This document shows, piece after piece, positions 34,441 to 45,812 of a stretch of 64,000 nt of DNA. The notes beneath the pieces are model-generated. The model worked only from the letters and a program-made list of their open reading frames with translations, was not told the DNA's origin and did no database searches. The stretch covers positions 17,225,965 through 17,289,964 of the forward strand of contig NC_059082.1 of assembly GCF_020497125.1 (NCBI RefSeq), given 5' to 3'. The DNA comes from Mauremys mutica (Eukaryota; Chordata; Testudines; Geoemydidae). The position numbers were made by a program, and so were the translations under genes. The first letter of the stretch is position 1; every line of letters begins with the position of its first letter.

Positions 34441-34735
34441 ACAAATAGAGCTGGCTGGAAAACCAGACTTCTATTTTGTGAAAAAACCCTGTGATTTTAA
34501 GATGTGTTTCCATTTTACATCACAACAAAAACGAGACCTTTCAAAATGTTTTGGAAAAAACACGAAAGCCTCCCACCTCAGAAATAGCCAGTAGCATTAT
34601 GGTTTTGGCACTCACCTGGGATGTGGGAAACCCAGGTTCAAGTCCCTGCTCTGAACCAGGCAGTGTGCCCATGCTACTGGCTATTCTTGGGCATGGCTGT
34701 GTCTTCTCTCTCTCTCTGAGCTCATGCTTGGGAAA
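34441..34735. repeat. tRNA-like fold-back repeat, partial copy
   Basis: It begins with GAGCTGGCTGGAAAACC and an A/T-rich outer arm. The inner part starts AAATAGCCAGTAGCAT (34583-34598) and ends with the inverted partner ATGCTACTGGCTATT (34672-34686). Between them is TTGGCACTCACCTGGGATG, then ACCCAGGTTCAAGTCCC (near 34629-34645), which resembles a tRNA-gene B box. A CT-rich simple repeat follows. It is the same family as 62680-63147. Confidence 0.6.
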
Positions 34736-35419
34736 AAAACCAGATGATGTAGTCATATCATATTATAACACTCTTTCCATTCCACTAGTATCTCAGGAGG
34801 ATGTTAAACTGCAGTTACTAAAGTTAGACATTTTAAAATCAGCAGATCTGGATAATCTGCATCCATGAATTTTAAAAGAGCTGACTGAGGTGCTCAGTGG
34901 ACTGTTATTGTTCATCTTCGACAGAGGGGAAGTTCCAGAAGACTGGAAGAAAGCTAACATTGTGAAAATATTTTAAAAGGATAAACAGGATGACCCAGGT
35001 AATTACAGGCCTGTCAGTCTGACATCAATTCTGGGCAAGAAAATGCAGCAGCTGATAGGGGACTGGATTCATAAAGAATTAAAGGAGGGTAATGTAATTA
35101 ATGTCAATCAACATGGCTTTATGGAAAATAAATCCTGTTTAACTAAATTTTTTTTTAAAATGAGCCTACAAGTTTGGTTGATAAAGGTAACACTGTTGAT
35201 GTAATATAGTTAGACATTGGGTGAGGTGTTTGATTTGGTACTGCACAACGTTTTAATTAAAAAACTAAAATGATATAAAATTAATAAGGATCAGTTCTTG
35301 GTGTTACAATATTTAACATTTAAATCAATGACCTGGAAGAAAATATAAAACCATCACTGATAAAGTTAGCAGATGATACGAAAATTAAGGGCGAGGTAAA
35401 TAATGAAGAAGACAGATCA

Positions 35420-35725
35420 ATGAAACAGTGCTATCTGGATGTCTTGGTAAACGGGGCACAAGGAAATAATGTGTGCTTTAGTATGGCTAAATGTAAATGT
35501 ATACATCCAGGAACAAAGAATGTAGGCCATACTTATAGGATGAGGAACTCTATCCTGGAAAGCAGAGCCTCTGAAAAAGATTTGGGGGTGGATAATCAGC
35601 TGAACTTGAGCTCCCAGTGTGATGCTGTGGGCAAAAGGGCTAATGCAAATCTTGGATGCATAAACAGCGGTATTTCGAGTGGGAGTAGAGAGGTTATTTT
35701 ACCTCTGTATTTGGCATTGAGGTGA
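35420..35725 (+). pseudogene. CR1 ORF2 C-terminal remnant
   Basis: It contains AKCKCIHPGTKN, ILESRASEKDLGV, LNLSSQCDAVGKRANANLGC, INSGISSGSREVILPLY, matching the same order as in the CR1 at 21448-22116. The following segment MERIQRRAVKMIKGLEN (35786 onward) continues ORF2 after a frame change and ends where the hAT MITE begins. Confidence 0.82.
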
Positions 35726-35919
35726 CTGCTGCTAAAATATTGGGTCCATTTCTAATGTCCACAATTCAAGAAGTATGTTGACAAATTGGAGAGGATTCAA
35801 AGAAGAGCCGTAAAAATGATTAAAGGATTAGAAAACATGTATCATAGTTTTAGACTCAAGCTCAATCAATTCATTTTAACAAGGAGAAGGCTAAGGGATG
35901 ACTTGATTACAGTCTATAA

Positions 35920-36231
35920 TAGGGGTAGGCAACCTATGGCACGCGTGCCAAAGGTGGCACAGGAGCTGATTTTCAGTGGCACTCACACTGCCCGGGTCCT
36001 GGCCACCAATCCGGGGGGGCTTTGCATTTTAATTTAATTTTAAATGAATCTTCTTAAACATTTTAAAAACCTTATTTACTTTACATACAACAATAGTTTA
36101 GTTATATATTATAGACTTATAGAAAGAGACCTTCTAAAAACGTTAACATGTATTACTGGCACGTGAAACCTTAAATTAGAGTGAATAAATGAAGACTCGG
36201 CACACCACTTCTGAAAGGTTGCTGACCCCTG
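35920..36231. mobile_element. hAT MITE with perfect target duplication
   Basis: A 312-bp element with hAT-type ends: TAGGGGTAGGCAACCTATGGC at the left and the reverse complement CAGGGGTCAGCAACCTTTC at the right. The 8-bp duplication GTCTATAA is perfect (35912-35919 and 36232-36239). The interior has GCACGCGTGCC and long A/T-rich stretches but no transposase. It inserted into the CR1 copy, so it is younger. Confidence 0.95.
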
Positions 36232-36943
36232 GTCTATAACTACCTACGGAACAAATATTTGACAATGGTCTCTTCAATCTAGTGGAGAAAGATATAACAT
36301 GATCCAATGGCTGGAAGCTGAAGCTAGACAAATTCAGACTGGAAATAAGGTGTAACATTTTTTAACAGTTAGGGTAATTAACCATTGCAACAATTTACCA
36401 AGAGGCATGGCGGATTCTCCATTATAAGCAATTTTAAAATCAAGATTGAATGTTTTTCTAAAAGATATGCTGTAGGAATTATTTTTGGGGAAGGTCTATG
36501 ACCTATGTTATACAGAAGGTCAGACTAATGGTCCCTTCTTGCTGGGAATCTATGAACCTCCCTCTATATTCCATGCTGGACTGGAGAAACCTTCTTCACA
36601 TAAATTTAGTTGAGGCTAATTTTCGTCAGAAAGTTTCAGTTTCAACAAACTGGCATATTTTGATAAAAATGTTTTGTCAAAACCTTCCTGGCCATCTGCA
36701 GCTGCAAAGCCTTCTATGCCTAAACTTTTCCACCAAAACCAGAATGACAATACTGAACTATCTCCCACCCACATACTTAAGTGTTTTGATGGACTGGGAC
36801 TTTTCACTGCAAAAAACGTAAGTCCTACATTCAGTATATGTCCCTTAAAATTCTCTCTGTCCTGCAAGAAGACAACATGTTTTTAAACAAGAAGTCACTT
36901 TTATGAATGGAATTCATCCTTCAAGGTAAGAAATCCCCTACAG

Positions 36944-37239
36944 CAGTGTTTCTTAAACTTGAGACGCCGCTTGTGTAGGGAAAGCCCCTGTTGGGCAAGG
37001 CCGGGTTGTTTACCTGCCACGTTCACAGGTCCGGCCAATCGCGGCTCCAGGCCAATGGGAGCTGCTGGAAGCGGCGCGGGCCGAGGGACGTATTGCAGCT
37101 CCCATTGGCCTGGAGCAGTGAACCGCGGCCAGTGGGAGCCACGATCGGCCGAACCTGCGGATGCAGCAGGTAAACAAACCGGCTCAGCCTGACAGGGGCT
37201 TTCCCTATACAAGCGGCATCCCAAATTTGGGAAACACTG
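36944..37239. mobile_element. hAT MITE with perfect target duplication, GC-rich core
   Basis: A 296-bp element with ends CAGTGTTTCTTAAACTTG and the reverse complement CAGTGTTTCCCAAATTTGGG. The 8-bp duplication CCCTACAG is perfect (36936-36943 and 37240-37247). The GC-rich interior is palindromic, with CCAATGGGAGCTGC / GCAGCTCCCATTGG and GTTTACCTGCC / GGTAAAC pairs. That explains the spurious open frames on both strands. Confidence 0.95.
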
Positions 37240-37247
37240 CCCTACAG

Positions 37248-38215
37248 GACAGGAGGAATTTTAAGACACCAGGACTGAATTAGCTCACTAAATTCATGCA
37301 ACCAGATGACGTCAGCGTAAATGATAGTACTGTGATAGTAAATATTTGATTACTAGTGGCCTGAATTCTGCTCTCCAGTTGTTTTAATATGAAACTTACC
37401 AAGATGAAATGCCAGTGGTCCCTGAATTTTACATAGTTTAATTCTAAAATAATGTTTTTGTATTTGGTAGAAATTACAGTTTTTCTGTCTAGATTTTTAA
37501 GAAAACAGTTTCATGTTCTAGGATCTTCAAACACCCTTTTTTTCTTTTGCATTACCTGTATATTGCCACCATTTGTGAAAATATAGTTCAAGATCTCTCG
37601 GCATTTCTATCCTACACTATAATATGCAGAAGCATAAAAGGACATTTGCAGAAAGTCAGTTCAGGATGAATTTAGGCATACAGATCTAAAAGATTACCTA
37701 CGAATATTTTAAAAAGCAATATATAAAGATGTAAGTATTAGGACACATGTTTAATTTATTCATTCAGTTATTGAGACTGCACACACTATATATTCAAGGG
37801 CAGCTAAGTATCCAGTTTTGAGCTCATTTAGCCATCTGTACATGCAACCGCTAATTGTATGCAAAATTAGGCACACAATAGCATACCTACATTTTCGTAA
37901 TATTTGGACTTTCAAGTTCCAGACTGAGCCTGCAAGACTGGCAGTTTGAAAGAAAACATTATTTGTAAAATGCATAAATATGCAACTGAATTGGTGATTC
38001 ACACAGGAAACCTGAGATGCCATTTCATAGTCACTTTTCACAATATAATTAATTTTTTTTCCATGTAAAAAACAAAGCTGATCTTTGGAGCCTGCCCATC
38101 CCATTCACTTCACCTTTCCCACCTAGGATTTTGGGGATCTGGGCACTGGAGGGCTAATTTTCTTTTTAACTCATTGCCAAACTCCCTCAATATTTGGGAA
38201 AAATCAGACCATTCT
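37248..38215. other. Non-coding sequence, probably EFL1 intron
   Basis: AT-rich, with no gene or repeat recognised. Confidence 0.55.
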
Positions 38216-38219
38216 GGGT

Positions 38220-38307
38220 GGGATTTACATATGAGCCTAAGGGAAGTGGGAATAAAATCCCAGCTTTAGGTGCTGAACTCCCTTAGGCTCCTTTGCAAAT
38301 CCCAAGC
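38220..38307. repeat. Short palindromic MITE
   Basis: GGGATTTACATATGAGCCTAAGGGA at the left and the inverted TCCCTTAGGCTCCTTTGCAAATCCC at the right form a stem of about 25 bp around an internal AATAAAATCCCAGCTTTAGG segment. Confidence 0.7.
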
Positions 38308-38544
38308 CCTATGACAGCTACACAGCTGTGGATAGTTCTATGGCTGCAACAAGCTCTTAGTTTGTTTTCAGAAGCTGAGCCAACTCCTCCACTGTACCAC
38401 CAATATAACCTCTAGCCACATGTCTATAAAGTGATATAGAAATTCTAAAATTCTCAAAAATGCACATTTACCTTTGGTAAGTACAAAAAGCTAATAGGCT
38501 TGACTAATGTTTTGATCCTTAAATTTTTATTTCAATTTCATTTA

Positions 38545-38790
38545 TTAATAGTCTTCTCTATGGCATTCATCACCACTCAACCCCTCAAAACTTTCATGAG
38601 CGTACAGTATCCCTACAACATGAAGGAAAAGTAGCATTGTTAACTTCATTTTACATTTTAGGAACTCAGGAACAGAAAGATTATGAGACCTGCCTAAATT
38701 TACACAGTCTATGGCAGAACCAGGAACTGGACTCAGATCTTCCAAGTTCCTGTCCAGTGCTTTTAACCACAAAACTATCCTCTTCTTTTG
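38545..38790 (-). repeat. MIR-type CORE-SINE
   Basis: Reverse-complement MIR blocks: TTTTACATTTTAGGAACTCAGG, AGAAAGATTATGAGACCTGCC, TACACAGTCTATGGCAGAACC, AGGAACTGGACTCAGATC, and a tRNA-like CAGTGCTTTTAACCACAAAAC end. The hAT element at 38799 inserted beside it. Confidence 0.75.
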
Positions 38791-38798
38791 CATACGAG

Positions 38799-39170
38799 TA
38801 AGGCTGCGACTGTCACAGAGGTCACGAATTCAGTGACTTTCCAGGATCACCATGCGCCTTCCCCTCCACCACCCAGAGCACCAGCGATGGTCTCAGGCTG
38901 CACATTCTCCGCCCCTCCCCCCTCAAGCACCAGCGGTGCCCCCAGGCCATGCGCTGCCACTTCCGTCCCAGAGCACCCATGGCACCCCCAGGAACTCCTG
39001 CCCCAGAGCACCTGCATCACCCCTGGAGCCCCCACCAAAGAGCACCCAAGATTTAGTCAGGGGTATATAGTACAAGTCATGGAGAGGTCACAGGCTGTGA
39101 ATTTTTGTTTACTGCCCATGACCTGTCCATGACTTTTACTAACAATACCTATGACTAAATCTTAGCCTTA
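38799..39170. mobile_element. hAT-type element with tandem-repeat core
   Basis: The ends are TAAGGCTGCGACTGTCACAG and the reverse complement TAAGGCTAAGATTTAGTCAT. The flanking octamers CATACGAG and CCTATGAG match at 6 of 8 positions, consistent with an aged target duplication. Between about 38860 and 39050 lies a GC-rich block of imperfect tandem units of some 35-50 bases, each with CAGAGCACC or CAAGCACC followed by CCCCCAGG-like text. There is no transposase. Confidence 0.8.
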
Positions 39171-42084
39171 CCTATGAGAAATAAATCACTGAAATTAATG
39201 GGGGTCCTTATCAGAAGTGTGGATCAGTACTGAACTGATCCAAGGGGAAAAAACTTCCATGCATAACTCTCATGGACCATTTGGGCTCCAGTGTTTTCAA
39301 ATGGATTTCACAACAGCTTTCATTGGTGCGGGGTGGGGGGGAGAGGGTGGTGAGACAGTTATGGCTGAATATGTCTTAGTTACCTAAACCTTTCTAGTTC
39401 TATTATAAGACTGGCAGGCATCACCACTGGAAGAACGGGAAAGCGTGAATAGATATTAATTTAAAAATAATGGGGAAAAAAACTTGAGGTGAATAGGAAA
39501 AAAGTGTACATTTTATAGGATGGACAGAGGGTCAGTCAACCTTTAGGGCCTGAGGAGATAAATAAGGATAAAACCAAAGTAGGCCTCAGTGTCCCTCTGA
39601 CTGGGTGAATATACACATCAGCTTTCCAGACAAAAAATAAATAAATGTTTAAATACCGTTAAACAAAAGCCTACTAAGATGATACAGAAATGGGCTTTCA
39701 AAACAACTATGCATAAACATAGTTTTCTATATGCAACTCTGCAAGGTTAAAGACCCAGAAGGGAACCTTGCTTATAAGTAATTGTTTGTTTGTCACAGGT
39801 CTCTTTTCTCCCATCCTAGAAGAGACAGAGAAGACTGACAATGGTAATTACTTCATCTACCAGAAAGGAAAATATCTATCAAGGGTAAGTACCAGCCGAC
39901 CCACTTCCTGTCAGAGAACTTTGAAAGTAATAAACGTGTCCATTAAATCTCTCTCAATAAGCAGCATGTCTTAAAGGGAAAGGGAAGAATGCAGCATTAG
40001 AAAAACTAACACACAGAGTTATCGCCCTTGTTTTATGGCTCTCACATTCTATCAGAGACAGTAGGGACTGACAAGTGATGTAGCAAGCAGCGTACCAAAG
40101 AAGGTGGATGAACCTTAATGTGCCATTTGAAACATTTTCCAGCTAAATTAAGTTCTTGGAAGCTGACAGGTCCAATTGATAAAACTGGATAAATCCACAT
40201 CTAGAAGACAAAGTGGCCACCTTGTTGATTTGAATGACTGGTGCCCCACATCAAGAAGTTATTATGCTCCTGCCAAAGTGACATTTAACACATTTAGGAT
40301 GGGGGTGTTTGGCCAAGTAATGTGGTAAAAATTACATTTTTTTTCATCTACTTACAGTGGTCTTAGAGGCACCTGTTGCTGCAACAATCAAAATATAAAA
40401 TAATGTTTTAACTCCCCTCCATTTGTGGCTCAGATAAAACTTTAGGACATGCTTTATGTAGAAGAGATATGGACAGCTCTTTCCTAAGAAAAAGGCTCAG
40501 AGTTCTAAGAAGGCAAGTCAAAAGATTTGTTACGTGGAAATAAGAATTAACCTTCAGAAAAAAATTCTGGGAAGTGGAAAACACATACTACAATGATAAG
40601 CACAGGGCATATGTGCAGTCAGGCAAACACTGCCCTGTCCTTTAAAAATTAGGGGCTAAGGAAGAGAGGTAATCAAGAAGTATCTGTGGAAAAGTGGCTA
40701 TAACAAAAAGGGGTACAGGACGGACCTTAAAACATCTTGTACTGAATAATGATTTGTAAGAGACAGATTTAGAATCCAAATCACTCTACCTCTTGCTTAT
40801 AAGACAATACTTTGAGAGTTATATGATTGGTTTTTAGATATTTTTCAGTGTCTTAGGATTCCGGTCAAGGCTTTTCTTCAGCCCAACTTCACATCACGTC
40901 AAACAATTTCTTGGCCATTACATCTCATTAGAAACCAAAAGGTACTGCAAGGCTGCTCATTAGGACCTGGCAGAGATTGTGACTTGTTAGAATTCGATTA
41001 TATACAATCTATAGCAGAAAAAGTAAAAACTACACAGTAAATTTTAAAAAGAGAAATAGGCAGTCATGATTAACTGCATATTCCATATGGCAATAATTTA
41101 ATTACAAAGGGTAAAACTCAGCTTCCTTAATTTACTAGATAATTTACAAGTAATTTCCTTATATGGCTGGAGAGAAAGCACTTATGCATCCTTTGAAGCT
41201 GAAAGATAAATTGGCTTTGAAACAGAAATCGCTGTTACTAACTGCAATCATAAAAACCTAGCACCAGTAATTATTACAAGTTCCCTTTTATATGGAAGAT
41301 ATTGCATTCTGTCATTGAGAAGTCAGAAAAGGTGTTTATTCAAGCTACACAAATTAACAATGTACCTTTATGGGAAGAGAAAAGAAACAAACTAGAAGAC
41401 AGATAGGGCTTTTAACTCTTTTGAAAATGCTTAAAATGACATCAGATTATGAATGATGCTTCAGTTTGCATGTTCTAGATAAGTATTAATTTAAACCCAT
41501 TTGTCAATATACTCAGAGATCAGATGTAAGTGCGCTAAAAGTGTGAAATACTAAATATATTTTGGCTAACAGCCTTAATTGCTTTAGTGCCAATTCTGAT
41601 CTTATGCTACTAAAGAACAATTTTCCTCATAAAATCCAGACAAAGCTTGGGATGTTTCATATTTCTGAAAGGATCTACACTTCAGTTAAATAAAAAAATA
41701 GCATATCCAGATGCTCATTATACAATGGGTGAACTTAATAAAGTTCCACCATTTTGAAAGATTCTTTTGGTTCCAGAAATATTCCTTTAAAAAAAAAAAT
41801 TAGAAATTTTCTAGAAACAGAAGACTTTCAGACCAGCAAACCTTTCTAAGGGTGCCTACTGTACAAAGGTAAATAGCAATGACAGTTATAATCAACCATT
41901 TTTTATGGGTCAGATCAACACTGAAAGAGCTGTTTTTGTTCTTTTAAATATTTCATACTCATTGTGTTTTGTGTGTGTGTATATTTATCCACTTATTTTT
42001 AACCGAAAAAGGACAACTTAGCATATTCAAACTACTTATAGATCCAGTACAAAGCTCTAACATAAGACGCTTGCAAATAAACTC
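39171..42084. other. Non-coding sequence, probably EFL1 intron
   Basis: No gene supported. A G-rich run is seen at 39329-39352; otherwise unique AT-rich sequence. Confidence 0.55.
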
Positions 42085-42328
42085 AGGCTTTGTCTACACT
42101 CCCATTTTTGTCGGTCAGGGGTGTGAAAAAAACAATACCCCATGACCGACATAAGTTTCACTGGCAAAAGAGGCTCTCCTGCTGACATAGCTAACGCAGC
42201 TTGTTGGGGGTGCTTTAATTATGCCAGCAGGAGAGCTCTCTCTCTCCTGCTAACTAAGAGCGGCTACACAGGAGACCTTACAGCGGTACAGCTGTGCTGT
42301 TATAAGGTCCGTAGTGTAGACATAGCCT
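42085..42328. mobile_element. hAT-type MITE
   Basis: The ends AGGCTTTGTCTACACTCC and the reverse complement AGGCTATGTCTACACTAC are inverted repeats. Internal palindromes include TCTCCTGCTGACATAG / ATGCCAGCAGGAGA. It is non-coding and lacks a clear target duplication. Confidence 0.75.
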
Positions 42329-42397
42329 CACATTCACCAGCTGCTGAGGATCTAGATACAGTAGTAGTCAATACACAGTGATTAGAATGTGATACTA

Positions 42398-42691
42398 AGG
42401 GTATGTCTTCACTACCCGCCGGATCGGCGGGTAGCAATCGATTTCTCGGAGTTCGATATATCGCGTCTCATCGAGACACGATATATCGAACCCCAAACAC
42501 GCTCCCGTCAACTCCGGAACTCCACCGGAGCGAGTGGCGGTAGCGGAGTCGACGGGGGAGCCGCGGACGTCGATCCCGCACCGTGAGGACGGGTAAGTAA
42601 TTCGAGCTAAGGTACTTCGACTTCAGCTACGCTATTCACATAGCTGAAGTTGCGTACCTTAGATCGACCCCCCCCAGTGTAGACCAGGCCT
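42398..42691 (+). mobile_element. hAT-type MITE with nested palindromes
   Basis: The ends are AGGGTATGTCTTCACTACC and the reverse complement AGGCCTGGTCTACACTGGG. Inside are two strong hairpins: GTTCGATATATCG / CGATATATCGAAC (about 42451-42491) and CTTCAGCTA / TAGCTGAAG (42620-42649). It belongs to the same subfamily as 51902-52200, which is in the opposite orientation. CG dinucleotides are well preserved, which suggests a fairly recent insertion. Confidence 0.85.
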
Positions 42692-45119
42692 AAGTGATGA
42701 GCATGGTTAAATGCCTAGATTACTGGAACCCAATCTTGAGCCAGTATATACGAAGCTTTCTTTACTTTTTAAAAAGGAACACGATGCAGTACAAAAAGTT
42801 GGAGCAGGAGTTATTTCTTCTAGCACCTGATCCAATATGAAGAGGGTTTTTTGTTTTGTTTTGTTTTTCCAAAAACTGGGTAGCATTTAACAGTCACTGT
42901 AATACAACATCTGGAAGTCTTTAGGTTATCATGAGAGAGGTAAGTTTATGACAGAATTCATATTGGCAGAAACCATGGCTTCACCTTGCCCTGATTCTCT
43001 GACCTCCATTTTTGCTCTCTCTGTCCACTCTAAGTCTTTGTTCCCAGCAGCAATCTGAAGAGCAGTTAGTTCACACCTGCCTTCCCTTTGTCTTCAGCTC
43101 AAAAGAGTCTGTTCTTTGGGGAAGTATGGAGTAAAATATGGCATATAACATAAGCTACTTTAGTCTCTGTTCTCATTTAAATGATTGTGCTTTATTCAAA
43201 TGCACTGGATTCATGTAGTTTTGAATAATTTGTTTTACACTAAATGTATTAAAAATATACTGTTCTTAACTATGTATCCATGGAGTATTGTGTAGGTCTT
43301 GGTAAGGTGTCATATACCATGACGTATAAGCCATTACTACAATGTCCATTTGAATGGAATAAAGGCAAATAATTAACTCTATCACCACGTTTCTGCAAAG
43401 GACAAAAATATACAGTATTAAACAGGATTAGGTAATGTCTTCTACAAATGATGGATTTTAGCTATTATTTACTAGAGAAATCTGATACTTAGGAAATGTT
43501 CTAATAAGGAAGGGAATGGGATCAATGCCTTACATGAAAGCAGCTTTTTACACTTAGTAGGACACATTTATTCTTTGAAATACACCCTTAGTCGAAATAG
43601 TTAACACACCATCTTTACATTACAATATGACTAAATATCTACACAACATAGGAAAGTTACTTACTAGCAGCACTACACTAAATGGTCCTCAAAATACATA
43701 TTCATGAAAACTATGGACAAAAATGCAGTTTATTGGTATTCATTAATTTCACAACACTGACAAAAGATTAATATCATATTGTGTCTGAGGATGTTTCTGC
43801 AGCACTTTAAATGAGAATGATTTAAAAACATCTGGAACTGATTTAAGTTTCCATGATAGGTCTAAAGATTTGGAAACTTAATTTAATTTCCTGCAGATTT
43901 TATGAGGAGCTAGCAAACATCTATTTTTAGAAATACATGTGGGCTTTCACAAAAAGCTGATGTATATTAAGAGATCGTTAGCCACTTCTAATTTCACCAC
44001 TTTCAATCATAGTTAGATTAACATTGGTTGGTATTAAATGCTAGATTATCAACAGTTTCACTTCTAGACCATGAGCTGTTTTTATACTAAATCACTTCAA
44101 GACCTCCTACTTTCTGTAGCTGAGGTCAAATGTGAGAAGTGCTGTATTTACTGAGCTTCATGAGTCACACAAAGTGAACCTTGTACTTTTTATACAAAAT
44201 ACAGTCACCAAATAATCATGAATTGTTCAAGCTAGCCATATGATGTATTTATCTCTTTTTCTGACAGAATTTTACATCTGGAATTTATAAGCCACACTCT
44301 TAAGTATCATATGGGTATTTTTATAAACTGGTTTCTATTTTTTTTTAAGCCTTCTATTACAAAAATATGACTCTTGATATTTTACTGATGCTGGTTAATA
44401 CAAGAGTTACAAAATAATGGAAAGTTAGTTGAATCAATAATACTACATAACAGTTTAAACATGCAAGTGTTCTGACATAAATTAATACCTTTGTTTTAAA
44501 AATACAGCCCTTTAGTAATATATACAGATGAAAAACCATACCAGATTGCTGTCTGTTATATTCACAATATGCAACCTATTTTTACATTTCATATGAATCA
44601 ATTTATAGATTTTAAAATGCTAAGTTTTACTATAATGCAGGCAAATTTTGAAGGAAAACCATAAACATAATGTCAAATTAAGGCAAGTATCATAAGAACA
44701 TAATGCTGTTTGAGGTAAAAAGATCATTAATAAAAGAAATAAGTAACAGGAATCAGTAACTGAAGCACCAAAGCAAAATGTTCAGCACTGAACATTCAGA
44801 ATAGAACAGAACAAAAGGATTAGGGCAACTTATTTATCCTTCAAAGAAGTGGGAGTTAAGTGTGGGAATTTGTCACAGGCATAAGAATGTTTCTTAGCTA
44901 TCACTGGTCTGAGATGAGGATTTGGAAAAATTTATTGGTTGGGAAAGAATCTGTATTGCTCTAAAGTATTTCCAGTCTTGACAGGTTGAGAGATAATCAA
45001 CCTTAAAAATCACAATCATTTCCAAACACCATTTTAATTAACTACCCTCCTACCCCCTCAAAAAAGTCAATTATGATATGATTTTAGCAACCAATATCAA
45101 ACAGACATTACAATATGCT
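42692..45119. other. Non-coding EFL1 intron
   Basis: AT-rich; no gene or repeat recognised. Confidence 0.55.
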
Positions 45120-45250
45120 TGTAAGCCCTTTGGGGCAGAGATGTAATTTTATGATTTTATACAAAACCTAACACAATGGACACCAATCCTGATAAGGGCC
45201 TCTTGATGCTACCAAACCACAACACAAATAGTTCATAATAATAATGATAA
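45120..45250 (+). repeat. Ancient SINE-like tail
   Basis: TGTAAGCCCTTTGGGGCAGAG, then TACAAAACCTAACACAATGG, CCTGATAAGGGCCTCTTGATG and a terminal ATAATAATGATAA. The block order matches the 3' tail seen at 49683-49802. It is an old family; I could not settle whether it derives from a CORE-SINE or a LINE tail. Confidence 0.55.
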
Positions 45251-45676
45251 AAACCACACTACAAGAAAACTGGGATTACAAGTTTTCCACTGTTGCGAAA
45301 GCATTTCTAATCCTTGCACAGTTCACGAAACACTGGACCCTAACATTGCCATTAGTCCCTCCTGCTGGTGATGCTTTCCTGGCAGTGGTCCAGGACTGAA
45401 TATAAACAGGGACTCAAACCAGTTTAACTTTCAATCGCTGATTCCTCCCACTGATGCATTTTTCCCCCTTCCTGATTGAAGGGTCACAAATTCTGCAATT
45501 AAAATGGCCTAGTCCTTTTTCATCTTTGATTCACTTAAACCATGAAGTTCAAAGTTTCAAGCTAATATTTATTTCTTATTGACTTTAATCAGATCTGAAG
45601 GATTTCTACATCTTTTATATACTGAATGACCTCAGCATTCAAGGCTCTATGAACTGAACCATTAACACAGTCCTAC
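45251..45676. other. EFL1 intron next to the exon donor
   Basis: The intron starts (minus strand) at 45676 with GTAGGACTGTG. No repeat or further coding sequence was seen in these 426 bases. Confidence 0.6.
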
Positions 45677-45812
45677 CTAGAACATTGCCTGAAGGCACTT
45701 CTTCTAGATCCTCCAGTCCTCTTCCCATCAGCAAATAGAGATTCTCTAATGTACAGCAAGCCATGTGAGGTATTGATGGCAGATCATCTGCAGCAGAACA
45801 ACCTGATGGTAA
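45677..45812 (-). CDS. EFL1: EFL1 internal exon (third in this window)
   Basis: An exon of the cytoplasmic GTPase EFL1, which with SBDS evicts eIF6 from pre-60S subunits. On the minus strand a pyrimidine-rich acceptor (TTTTTCTCTGTGCCTAG) precedes 45812 and the donor is CTAG|GTAGGA after 45677. The 136 bases give 45 codons plus one base. The translation includes [22 protein letters not shown] and [10 protein letters not shown], closely matching human EFL1 ([33 protein letters not shown] region, recalled). It starts in phase 0, fitting the preceding exon at 48592. The next exon should start by completing a glycine codon and encode IGGL; I did not find it. The one local oddity is Gly for Glu in MGRxLE. 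Confidence 0.93.

Larger units (their letters stand above)
34770..36545 (+). mobile_element. CR1 LINE, degraded copy, split by a hAT MITE
   Basis: A plus-strand CR1 lacking its 5' part. Blocks in order: a LDILKSADLDNLHP segment (about 34826-34868), GEVPEDWKKANIVK-like sequence at about 34928, a NYRPVSLTSILGKK-like segment (about 35004), DDTKIKG near 35374, then the C-terminal ORF2 parts and the 3' UTR ending with AAGGTCAGACTAATGGTCCCTTC and a TCTATGAA tail near 36555. It carries many stops and frameshifts. The coding sequence is broken at 35920-36231 by a hAT MITE. Confidence 0.82.

Noticed and set aside
36901..37224. Two overlapping antisense ORFs as a toxin-antitoxin-like or overlapping gene pair
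   Set aside because: Both fall in a palindromic hAT MITE with a perfect target duplication.
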